Shown: piece by piece, positions 11,689-21,518 of the stretch
How positions within the stretch are numbered: the stretch's first letter is position 1
Layout of the letters: every line of letters begins with the position of its first letter
Assembly: GCA_001430745.1 (NCBI GenBank)
Contig: KQ482003.1
Span: 450,754 to 514,753 of the forward strand
Direction: 5' to 3'
Origin: Auxenochlorella pyrenoidosa
Lineage: Eukaryota; Chlorophyta; Trebouxiophyceae; Chlorellales; Chlorellaceae
DNA: 64,000 nt
Made by a program: the position numbers and the translations under genes
Notes under the pieces: generated by a model
Seen by the model: the letters and a program-made list of their open reading frames with translations, nothing else
The model's database searches: none
What the model was told of the DNA's origin: nothing

Positions 11689-12826
11689 GTCTGCAGATGC
11701 ATGAACAAGCGATGGCCAGGTGAGGGCCCGCCTGCTTGGCGCAAGCTCGGCTGGCACCGGCGGCGGCAGAACGCCCCCAGGCTCGGTGTACAGGGCCTGG
11801 GGGCGACTCTGTGGTCGTCACTGTAGCCTGCTAGCAACCCAGGGGCCTGCTCGCTAGCCACACGGACCAGTCGCAGCTAAGTTGCAGCCTTGGCTCCGGC
11901 GGGCCTGGAACCGCCCCGTGGATTTTCGCAGCAATATTCGATCACCCCAGCAACACCCTCCACTTCCCGCAGACAGAAAGCGGCCCACGCTTGCCTTTCG
12001 AGCTCTGCTCCTGCTAGCGAACGCTCTGCCCGGCTAGCTAAAATGTGCTCGCCGAGTTGACTGGAGTTTGGGCTTCCCTCGAAACCCCCCGCAAGAAGGC
12101 GATTACTCGCAAAGTGGAGGACCTCTCGGTAGGTCGAGCTGCGTCGCAAGCGTTTGATGAATAGGAGTCACTGCAAAGCAGTCTGAATGGGGGCCGGGGA
12201 TGCTCGGTGCCACACTTCGCTCCTCGCCTAGCACAGCAGCGCGGCATGTGAGCCCTCCTCCCCGTGCGCTCCTCCTCAGAACCGGTCGAAAGTATGGAAA
12301 ACTTGCAGAGCCCCTCAATGCAGTCCTCTCATTTATCAGGGAATCAACACCAGTCTCTTTTTCCTTCCCTTGCTGGACAAGTGCTTTGCGAAAGGGCCAA
12401 TTAGGAAGGCACAACCCTGGCAGTGCCGTCAAGTTACACAGGGGGGAAAGCACCGTATTTGCGCAGGATGTGGTGTACCGAGAAGGGCCTGAGAAGGGAA
12501 GTACAGGAGAGTGAGGGTGGGCCGCAGCCAGCATGCAGAGCGGGCGTTGGGGTAGGCGAGCGGAAGGGCCAAGCGGATGGTGGGGTACAGGGCGGGTCGA
12601 ACTGGGGGTGCCAGCAAGGGGGGGCGGGACGGCAGCAGCGCCAGGCTTGGCCGAGCCGCACCAGCTGAAGCCGTCGAGCGGCGGGGGGTCAAGGGGAGGG
12701 TGGCTGGTGGGACCTAGACACCAGGCCAGCAGCATTGAGAGAAGAGCAGCACAAACAGAGCAAGTGTGTGGGTGCCCTGGGGGAGTTGGGGCGCCCAAGG
12801 CACAGATTGGGTTCGACAGCCACCTT
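11689..12826. other. Upstream of SnRK2-B and 3' flank of SnRK2-C
   Basis: About 1.1 kb without convincing exons. It contains a TGTAA on the minus strand at 12438-12434, about 390 bases past the SnRK2-C stop, which could be its poly(A) signal. Otherwise nothing recognised. Confidence 0.4.
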
Positions 12827-15800
12827 TCATGTTGCGCCCCACTCATCAAACGAGCTCTCATAGTTCTCGGCGTCCATTGTGTCATCGATGTAGTCATCCT
12901 GCACTGGTTTGGGTGGCGGATGGGGTCTCAACAAATGGACCGCTTGGCAGCGGTCTGGGAACCTGTTGGGCCAAGCACACAGAGGACCAGACGGACAGCT
13001 GCTCTCAAGGAATGGTTGACACCAGCGCTGTTGCGCAGCTTGGGAAGCGCCAGCACTGCATGCAGCCGCCTGCTGGCAGCTGCAGCAACGGTGCGCACCT
13101 CCCAGCCGGGGGGGTTTGCGGCGCTGCTCTTCTGCGCTTCCTGCACCACCGTCCGGATCTCGGCCTCGGTCTGCAGGGGCGGGGGGTGGGGGTGTGTGTG
13201 GGTGTGTGTGTGGGGCGGGGGGCAGGCAGTTACTCCTGGGCATCATGCAGCGCAGGGGTGGGTTTGAGTTGCGGCGTCACTGCCATGCCTCAGGCACTCA
13301 CAGCCTCGCAGCCTGCGGAGCAGCGTTTCCAGGCACCGCCTGGCTTGCCCACCTGGCTGCCAGCGGGCGGCATGCGCATGTTGTCGTTCATTTCCTTGAC
13401 GCCGGGCGGCAGGTCCTTCATGTACCAGGGGTGGTCCTGGATCTCCGGGATGGTGATGCGCTTGGCGGGGTCTGCGGGCGGGGCGGGAGGCAGGGGGTCA
13501 CGCCGCGCGCCAATGCAAGGGCCTTGATGCCGGGTGACTTCCCAGGGGGATTCAGCGCAGCAGAGCCCGCCAGCAGCGAGCGAGAGCAGGCAGGAGCAGC
13601 AGCGAGGCGATGTGGCGGGCCCGGACCTGCCACAAGGATCCGCGACATGAGGTCCCGGCACTCTGGGCTGAGCTTTATGTGCGGCGGCCAGTCGTACTCC
13701 ACCCGCAATATCCGCTGCAGCAAGGGCCGGCGAGCAGCAGGGCCGGATCAGGAAATGCGCCAGCACCGGGTCGCAGTGCTTTCAAGAACCAGCAATGTGC
13801 GGTCATTCCCAGGCTGGCGCCCAGTTCTGCTGTGATGTGCGCTGTTGTGGACAGAGCAGCCCTCACCCGCTCCGCAACCCCCTCCCCGCCCCACCTGGAT
13901 CATCTTCTGCAGCTTCTGGTTGTCGTGCTTGTCCTCAGGCCGCTCAAAGGGGTAGGCGCCCACCAGCATGACGTACAGCATCACACCGCACGACCAGATG
14001 TCAGCCACCTGCGGCGTGGCGGGTGCAAGGGCCACCTGGTCGCAAGCGGCTGTGGCTGCGGGACTGACGCCTGAGCAGCAAACGGCCACCTTGACAGCCA
14101 CCTTGGGCTCACGAAGTGTCATGCAAACACATCCACATGGGGCACCCATCAGCCGGCCGGGGATCAGTTCTCGATCTTTTTCAATCCAACATCCAGTGTG
14201 CTGACCCAAACCTGCTTGGGAGCAGCCTCCTCCTTTCGGCAAGCTGTTGCAGGCTCTCGCTCCCAGGTGCTGGCTGCTGCCCACCTTTCCGTCGTAGGTC
14301 TTGCCCTTGGTGGTCATGATGACCTCTGGCGCCAGGTAGGCAGGCGTGCCCACGCGGCTCCCTGGTGCGCTCTGGTACTTTTCGTGCTTGCTGTAACCAA
14401 AGTCGCAGATCTGTCGATGTGTCAAGAGGCAGGCAGAAAAGGGGGAGGGGGAGGGCATCGTGAAGAGGGTGAAGAAGGCTTGAGCTGGAGCTGCACACTG
14501 GCAGGATTGTGGCCCAGGACGGTGGGCCACCTGGGAAGGCATGGGGGAGCCTGGAGCAGGCAGCTGGATGCTCTCAATCGGTGGCGGCTGGCCAGCACTG
14601 CTCCCCATGCTGATGGCGCTCCCCAAGAGGTGAACTGGCAGCCCGGGCTGGTGTTAGGCACCCCGTGCCAGCTTTCCCACCTTGATGAGCGGCCGCGGGC
14701 TGCCATCCAGCAGCGTGTTCTCTAGCTTGATGTCGAGGTTTGCCACACCCTTCAGGGATCCAAAACCACAGAGCTCAGCGAATGTGAAGGACGCATCCAA
14801 CATAGGAGGCATGTACGAGCGGCAGATCAGCGCAGCATCAGCGCTGGCACCTCAGCCAGGCAGCGGGCGGGTGCCTTAGCCGTAGCGTCGTGGTGCACTG
14901 ACAGCACCATACAAGGCGAGAACACGCACAGCTCGCATGGACAGGCAGGCCGAGTTGCCAATGGTGTGCCCCTGCAACCCCTGCACCCTGCGGGATGCCT
15001 GCCCTGGTGGGGAGCCCTCACCATGCGGTGAATGTAGTCGACCGCCACGATCAGCTGCTGGAAAAACCAGCGCGCCTCGCTCTCGCGCAGGCCGCCTTTG
15101 CGCACCACATACTCAAACATGTCGCCGCCGGCCGCGTACTCCATCGCGATGCTCAGGTGCTGCTGCGTGAGGAAGACCTGCGGGCAGACCGCCCAGGCGC
15201 AGCGGGGCAGCACAGGCGGTGGAGCGCAGGCGGTGGGCAGGCCATGGCTGCGCCAGCGCCGAGCAAGCTAGCATCAGCCATCGAATGCTTCCCTGGCAGT
15301 CACTGCAGGCATCCATGCTGTGAGGGGCAGGATCGGCTCAAGCTGGCGAAGGCACAAGCTGTCGTGACCGCCAGCGGGCACGTGCACCACCGCGCACCTC
15401 CTTGAACTGGATGATGTGGGGGTGCACCAGCTGCCGGTGGTTGATGATTTCCCGCTCCACATACTTGGTGACCTGCAGCAAATGGTTGGCAGGCCGAGAG
15501 AGAGGGAGCAGCAGGGTGAGCAGCAGCAGCGGCCTGCGACTGCCGCTGGGCGGCAGGAGCGGCGGTGACTCTAACACCCCCCGACCGCTGCATCTCTGTC
15601 TGATCGTGTACCTGCGCTAGCAGGGCCGGCCCACCTTGTCTCCCCGCTCGATAAACTTGATGGCCACGTTGCGGCCGGTTGTTCGGTCTAGCGCTAGTTG
15701 CACAAAGCCGAACGTGCCTGAATTCAGGTCCTTGATCTGCAGGGTGAGAGGGGCCGCGCGCAGGTCAGCTGCGAGGGTCCCGGCTGCTCAGAGTGGGCCG

Positions 15801-15944
15801 GGGGAGGGGGCCAGGCGCGTTCCGGCCGCCTTGTAGCTGCTCAGACAGCATCCGTAATACATATTGACGACCTAGGGACGCAGCGGGGCGCGCCTTTTGG
15901 TACTTGGGATGCCCGTTTAGTGGTTCGGGCTTCTGCTGCTGCAT
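12827..15944 (-). CDS. SnRK2-type kinase, paralogue C, non-RD catalytic loop
   Basis: Third tandem SnRK2. ATG 15944 gives MQQQKPEPLNGHPKYQK. Then: LNSGTFGFVQLALD, VAIKFIERGDK (catalytic Lys present), YVEREIINHRQLVHPHIIQFKEV, FLTQQHLSIAMEYAAGGDMF in one exon (no microexon), and YIHRM. The catalytic-loop exon reads GVANLDIKLENTLLDGSP, so HRD is NLD (14732-14740): the His is Asn and the Arg is Leu. DFGYSKHEKYQSAPGSRVGTPAYLAPE, ADIWSCGVMLYVMLVGAYPFE and the C-lobe DPAKRITIPEIQDHPWYMKDLPP follow. The C-terminus has the regulatory helix TEAEIRTVVQEAQKSS and an acidic end (DDYIDDTMDAENYESSFDEW) like domain II of plant SnRK2s; stop TGA 12829-12827. Overall it resembles plant SnRK2s more than A and B do, apart from the catalytic loop. 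The catalytic Asp, DFG and Lys all remain, so activity is possible. Confidence 0.93.
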
Positions 15945-16388
15945 AGCTGTGGCAGCAGGATGATGGGGCGCGCTGGCTCGCTCGATGGGGCCGCGCCTGC
16001 CCTCTCCGCCGCTGTGCCTACAGCTCTGCCTCGGTGCCTCTCTGTGCGCTTTTTGGGTGCCGATAGGGGGGCTGCCGAGTTTGATCGGGCCGTGGAATAG
16101 GCAAGGGAGGAAGGGTTGGGCCCTGAGATGCTGGGGGCCACGCTCGGCCAAGCACAGCCAGGTCGGCAGGGCGCGATGCCTTTGGTTGCCTGCACTTCCG
16201 TTTGCTATTGAATAACGACCGGCAAAAGATTGGCAGTCTAATTGGCTGTCATCTGCCGACCAGCCCAGCAGGGCTGCCCCAACCTCATCGCTGCCTGCGT
16301 CCACCGTGCAGATACCCGTCGTCGCCAGGGAAGCCAGCAAGGGCAAATGCAACCTTTACAGGATTGAGCGCAGCCACCTGAACCAACA
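15945..16388. other. Upstream of SnRK2-C and 3' flank of the EcfT-like gene
   Basis: About 440 bases with no exon recognised, apart from the TGTAA listed separately at 16356-16360. Confidence 0.4.
16356..16360 (-). promoter_or_regulatory. TGTAA poly(A) signal of the EcfT-like gene
   Basis: TGTAA on the minus strand lies 29 bases beyond the stop codon of the EcfT-like gene. UGUAA is the usual poly(A) signal of green algae. Confidence 0.55.
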
Positions 16389-18042
16389 TTAAACTACCAG
16401 GTATGCCGCTGCACCAAGCGCTGCAAGGAGGAGCAGCATGCCTGCATCTACCGCCAAGCTGCCCAGCCGATGGAGCAGTGCTGCCCGCGGTGCAGCCTCT
16501 CGGAGCTCGTGCTCACTTGGGCCCTGGAAGCCGCGCGCGGACATTGCTATCGCGATGTTGTCGCACCGTGCCATCAGGTTGGAGAAGAGCTTGGAGACCA
16601 GGCCTACACAGATGGCCAAGGTGCCGCGCATGCCCTGCTGCCGCCAGTCGATGCCACGCGACGCCAGGCCCAAGCACAGGTTGCGGGCCTCTTCGAAAGC
16701 CTGCAGGGTGCCCAAAGCGGGGAGGGAGGCGAGGCAAGCAAAACATTGTGCCGGGCAGGATACGCGTAGACAGCCCAGCAGAAGCTTGTGCGCGCCGGGG
16801 GCCTGAAGGACAGAAATCAACTAGGCACGGTGGCCAACTGCTGACGACACCGTCCGAGGCAGAGGCATGCCATGCTAGCCAGCCAGGCGGCACCAGATTC
16901 TGCCGTGGCAACAAAACGGGCTGCCCATTTTAGCCACCTTTGCATGCACAGAACCACCCCAGCAAGATCTGCTGCCAATCGACCTTGGTCCACCCAACCC
17001 AGCAGGCAGCGCTAACACCGCACACCAGCCCCCTTACGCACCGTCGCCATAAAGCGCAGCGCCAGCAGCGTGGTCAGCACCAGTTCCCTGACAGGCAGGC
17101 CCAGCATGCCCAGCGGGCGCAGGGCGCGCCCCACAGCACGCGCCATGGCCTCTGGCGGTGTCGTCACCAGGCACAGGCTGGCAGACTGCAGCGCCGCAAA
17201 GGTCAGCCCCGCGAGGGCCAGCGCCAGGTTCAGGCTGCGTTTGGTGATGGTGATGAACCAAAAGTGGAACAATACGTAGCGGTATGGCGGGCCGCCGAGC
17301 TGCGCCATGCTGGCGGGCAGCTCCGTGGCTGCTGCTGCAGCAGCGGTTGCTGCGCTGGCGCCAGCGCCCGCCGAGGCAGCGGCCGCTGCTGTGGGCAGGG
17401 AGCGGTCGCTGAGGATGGGGGGCACGCCTTCGGCACCTGCAGTGCATACAATCAATTGGCAGCTTGACTGCAGTGCCAGGCAGCAGCAGACAGCGCATGC
17501 CTCCCGCGCATGTTACGAGTTGGGGCAGGCTGCCACAACATCTGACGAAGAACGCTTGTCTGTACACCATCACCACATGCCCACACACCTATGAGAGTGA
17601 AGAAGAAGAGCACGGCACAAAGGCCGCTCAGGCGCGCCAGCTGTGGGCGCCACAGCCGCGCCGGCAGCACTGCCATGGTGGCAGCCACGAGCAGTGCGGC
17701 AATGGCTAGCCGCACCGGCGGCGAGGCCCGCGCCATGACGAGCAGCACGCCCACTGTCCACAGCTGCTTGGCCTCTGCGCTGGCATAGTGCAGCAACGTC
17801 TTTGGCTCGGGAACGTAGGAGCTGCGGGAGGGGGAGGGCAGGACAGGCAAGCAGGGATGTGACTGCTGCAGGCAGGGCCGACAAGGGCGCAAATGACAGC
17901 ACTCCAGGTCACGCTTCACCAGCACTTTGCCGAAGTGAATGAAGATGGGAATGCTAGTGCGCTGGCCAGCCTGGCTTCAGCCTGCTTGCCTGTAGGGTGC
18001 CGATGACAGGCTGAGCACGCCGGCAAGGATGCGGGCCCCCAT
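16389..18042 (-). CDS. ABCI12: ABCI12/EcfT-like plastid transporter subunit (CbiQ family)
   Basis: Transmembrane T component of an energy-coupling-factor ABC transporter; in plants ABCI12 works with the ATPases ABCI10 and ABCI11 in the chloroplast envelope. Exons: 18042-17990 (MGARILAGVLSLSSAPY), 17821-17590 (YVPEPKTLLHYASAEAKQLW and two hydrophobic segments), about 17438-17040 (Ala-rich linker, ITITKRSLNLALALAGLTFA, LVLTTLLALRFMAT) and 16710-16389. The diagnostic Ala-Arg-Gly pair of EcfT is visible as EEARNLCLGLASRG and RCDNIAIAMSARGF. The last membrane segment is MLLLLAALGAAAYLVV, then TAA 16391-16389. The 5' end is uncertain: a transit peptide is expected and the first exon may lie further up, for example the ATG at 18366, though its donor phase does not fit simply. 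It is divergent from the fibrillin gene, so two plastid genes may share a promoter region. Confidence 0.82.
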
Positions 18043-18526
18043 GCTCTCCTTTTCCCCCTTCTGCTGCATGGTTGGTGGCGCCCCTTGCCCTTGCATTCCT
18101 GCTGCATACGATGCTGCATCAGGGGGTGAATGGCACTGGGTATGCAGTATGGGGGGCGAGCGGGATAAGCAGCTGGCAGCGGCGGCTGGCAGCAGCGGCG
18201 GCAACAGGCCAATACTCTCTCTCTGCTCACCTGCTGGACGGCCTCTCATGCCGGAATGAATTTCCTTGTGTATTCTTGGTGGCAGCACTACGCCGCCAGG
18301 CGCTGCCCCGCGGTGAGGGTGCCCGGCCCCGCTTCTCAGGGCCAATGTGCGCATGTCGGCTGGCATTCCTTGCTGTATGAATCGCGATGCTGCAGGTTTG
18401 GGCTCTGTTTTTTCTGCTCATGCTGGGCGTGGCGAGTTGGCTTCGCGAAAATTTCTTAGCGGGGGTTTCACACTGCGATCCGATTGCTGCTCGATTCACC
18501 AGACTTTACAGAAATCTTTACAGAGC
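18043..18526. other. Divergent promoter region, EcfT-like gene / fibrillin
   Basis: About 485 bases between two outward-facing plastid genes. It may include 5' exon sequence of the minus-strand gene (open from ATG 18366). No specific promoter element recognised. Confidence 0.4.
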
Positions 18527-21140
18527 ATGTTTGCTCTCACAGCAGCTCCCGGCTGCCAGCTGCCGCACGAGCGGCCGCTGCGCGCAGCCCCATCGGGCTC
18601 CCTGCGGCTCTGCAGCAAGGGCCCTGCCAGCACGACTCTTGCAGGAAGATCGGCCCTGCGCAGGCAGCAGCAGAGGTCCTCAGCGCCACGCACCGCCGCC
18701 GCCGACGTTGCCGCAGGCAAGCTTGTAATTGTGCACCTCTCGATTGTTGCTGCTGCCCTCGTGATGTGCTGTTCGACCAATACCCGTGGCTGCTCTGCAG
18801 AGGATGATGCCACCCAGGCACGTGCAGCGCAGCTGGTTGGCCAGGTGCTGGAGGCGATCAAGGACAGCGGTGAGCGGGGCAGGCCTGAGTTGGCGGTAGA
18901 AGACTCCAGTGGTGGGCCTCGGGCTTCGCAGACGCCCAGAAAGCGCGGTGCGGCTCCCACAAGCAGCGCTGTGCATCTTGCTGACTGGCCCCGGGCACGC
19001 ATGTCCGCTCGTCACCCGCAGACGGCGGCGACAGGGTCAGTCCGGCCGCGCGACAGCAGGTGGATGGCTGGCTGCAGGAGCTGGGGGAGATTGGCGATGC
19101 ACGGGTGAGGGGCTGCTGAGCAAGTCACCAAGGACGGTGTGCCGCCGCACATGCATGCTCTTCTGGGCCGCTGCTGCACATGGCACCGCATGGGGCCAAG
19201 CTGCCCCTGCCAAGCGGCGTGGTCGGGCTGTCGTGCCGGAACAGGCAGTGACACGCATGTTTGCATGCTTGCCGGCTCCAGTCGCCGCCCCAGCTGGCAG
19301 GTGGCTGAAGCCCCCGCGCGGCCCCTGCATGCTGCCCTGTGATGGAGCTGTGCAGGCTCAGCGCCCCCTGCAAGACCCCAACATCTTTGGCAACTACGAG
19401 GTGGCATATGTGTCGATGGGAAAGGGGCAGTACGGGTGAGCGAGCCGGACGGGACAACAGGGAGCAAAGTCAGGAGGGCATGCACAGTGGCAGGCGGGTG
19501 TCGCGGCATGTCTGGGCTGGATGCGCTGGGTGTGACTGGGCGAGCCAGTGGGGGAGCAAGGTAGGCTGACCAGCGTGGTGAGTGCAGCCATGGGTTTCGC
19601 CTGTCGGACATGGCCGCCGCCTGCACAGGCGACTGTGCTGCGCCCCAACCTTGCATCACCAGGCACCGCCCTGCAGGCAGCCGGCAGGCGGGCGCTTCCG
19701 TGGCGGCCTGGGCAAGCTGCTGTTCCGCACCACACTGCTGGCCCAGTCGGTGCTGCAGCCAGACATTGTGACAAACAAGGTGGGCGGGCGTGGCGCAAGG
19801 GCAGACAGTGATGTGCAGGCCCTGCAAAGCGCCCGCCCGAGAAGGGTGGACACGCTGCCGTTGAGCGGCGGTCCTGCAAACAGTTCAGGCTGCGGCGCTC
19901 TGTTCACTGCTTGCTTGGATCCCCCAGGTGGCGTTCCGCCTGCTGGGCGTGATCCCAGGCAGCGTGGGCTTGCGCGGCACGTTTGTGAGCTGCCCAGACC
20001 GCGAGGGAGGCGAAGACCGCAAGGACACAGTCAAGGCAAGACTGCCTGCTCCTTCCATGCTGTGCCAATGGCAATGACAACAGGCATGGGCCGCCGTGCT
20101 GCAGCTGAGGGTCGAGTGGGTTGTGCATGGTGTGTGCAGCGCTGTGATGGTTTTACCGTGAGCATGGATGCGCACCGGCTCTGCCTGCCTACCAGCCCCT
20201 GCCTGTTGCGCTCAGCCATCCCTGCACGCTCCCTGGCCGTGCAGGTGTTCTTTGAGCCGCCGGTGCTGTCGCTGCCAGGCGGCGTGCACATCCGCATCGG
20301 CCCGCCATCTTCCGTCGTGCTCAAGACGACGTTTGTGGACGAGCGCGTGCGGCTGGGCCTGGGCAGCCGGGGCTCCTACTTTGTCTTCACGAGGGGCGGC
20401 GCTGCTGACGCAGCAGGTGGGTGCCCCCGCCCTGGCTGTGTTGTGTGCACCGCGTGCTTGATTTGGTTGTGGGGCACTTGGGTGCACCTGCGCGCTCGCC
20501 CCAAGCTGGCCGCGGCCATGCTCTGTCAGTGCCTGCAGGGCGTCTGTGTGTCACCCAGCCAGCGCACGCCTCCTCATGCAGGCATGGACCAAGTGGGCCT
20601 GGAGCAGTGCAGCACCGCCGGGAAGGTGGTGCTCTTTGGCATCGTTGGAGCGCTCATGGTGAGCGCCCAACAATGTGCTCACCGGTCCTGCTCTCAGCAT
20701 TGGCCATCTTGAGTGCCGCTGCGATCTGTGGCAGCCTTGCCGCTGCTCCAGTCACTCCGAGCGGCCGCCCTCCCCTCCCGCCTGCAGCTGAACGGCGCAT
20801 GGCTTGCGGCACAGGCAGCGCTGCCACCGGTGATTCGCGCAGCTGGCGTGGTGCAGGTGCGTGGGTGGTGGTGGTGGACACCAGCCAGAGCGACACTGCG
20901 GTCATGCGTTGCCTCGGCGTAACACTGGCCACGTGTCCCAATATCGCTGTGGCCTTGTCTCTGCCCAACATGGCACCGCTGCTCCCGTCACTGCAGGTGC
21001 TGCTTGGGACGGCACTGGGCGGCATTTGCTACCGCGGCGGCATCATCCAGGACAATGAAGACAGGCCTGAGGTGGTGAAGGAGGCAGGGAGCCAGCAGGG
21101 CGGCAGCACTGCTGCGGCACCCGCTGGCAGTGCAGTCTAG
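18527..21140 (+). CDS. Plastid fibrillin, PAP8/FBN6 type, with C-terminal membrane extension
   Basis: PAP/fibrillin family: plastid lipid-associated protein. ATG 18527 opens a Ser/Arg/Ala-rich transit peptide (MFALTAAPGCQLPHERPLR...). The mature part has QLVGQVLEAIKDS, LQDPNIFGNYEVAYVSMGKG, FRGGLGKLLFRTTLLAQ, PDIVTNKVAFRLLGVIPGSV, VKVFFEPPVLSLPGGVHIRI and FVDERVRLGLGSRGSYFVF. This matches my recollection of Arabidopsis PAP8 (FBN6), which ends about there. Here the protein continues over 20583-21140 with two hydrophobic stretches (VVLFGIVGALM, then QVLLGTALGGICY) and a charged tail to TAG 21138-21140. Two introns use GC donors (18717 and 20036), which are required to keep frame. The orthology group is inferred; the family is firm. 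Confidence 0.86.
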
Positions 21141-21518
21141 GTCGCTCTCTCCTAGGCGCCGACGCCTGTGCAGCCGCACACTTGCCATTTCCTTCCCAAC
21201 GCATATGGACCGCCCTTTTTACCCACAGACTGACACACTGACGCACTGAATGACTTGTTGATCAATAAGAAACAGGCACTCAAAATCGGCTTGCAAGCCG
21301 ACAGCCAGCAGCCGCTGGTCGCGGGGTGCCCCCTCAGCTCTCATGCGGACCATCCCTGAGAACCAGCTCCGAACCTGCTTTTGGAGCACGCGTTCTAAAA
21401 AACTTGCCAAACGCGTAGCGCTCTCGACCAGAATATGTCTGGGAGAAACGCAAAGCCTGAACCATCTTCCCGGGCGTTCCCTCATCCTTCTCCTGATCAT
21501 TCATCTCTCTGATCGCGA
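21141..21518. other. Fibrillin 3' flank and NEK upstream region
   Basis: About 380 bases with no feature recognised. Confidence 0.4.

Noticed and set aside
12811..12823. GGTTCGA-like B-box suggesting a tRNA
   Set aside because: No matching A-box or cloverleaf around it; it adjoins the SnRK2-C 3' end.
12103..12897. 264-codon minus-strand open frame between SnRK2-B and -C
   Set aside because: Composition shows no protein-like pattern and it overlaps the last SnRK2-C exon in another frame.
17990..18366. ATG 18366 as the start of the EcfT-like gene
   Set aside because: Leader-like, but its donor phase does not join the next supported exon in frame; kept only as a possibility.
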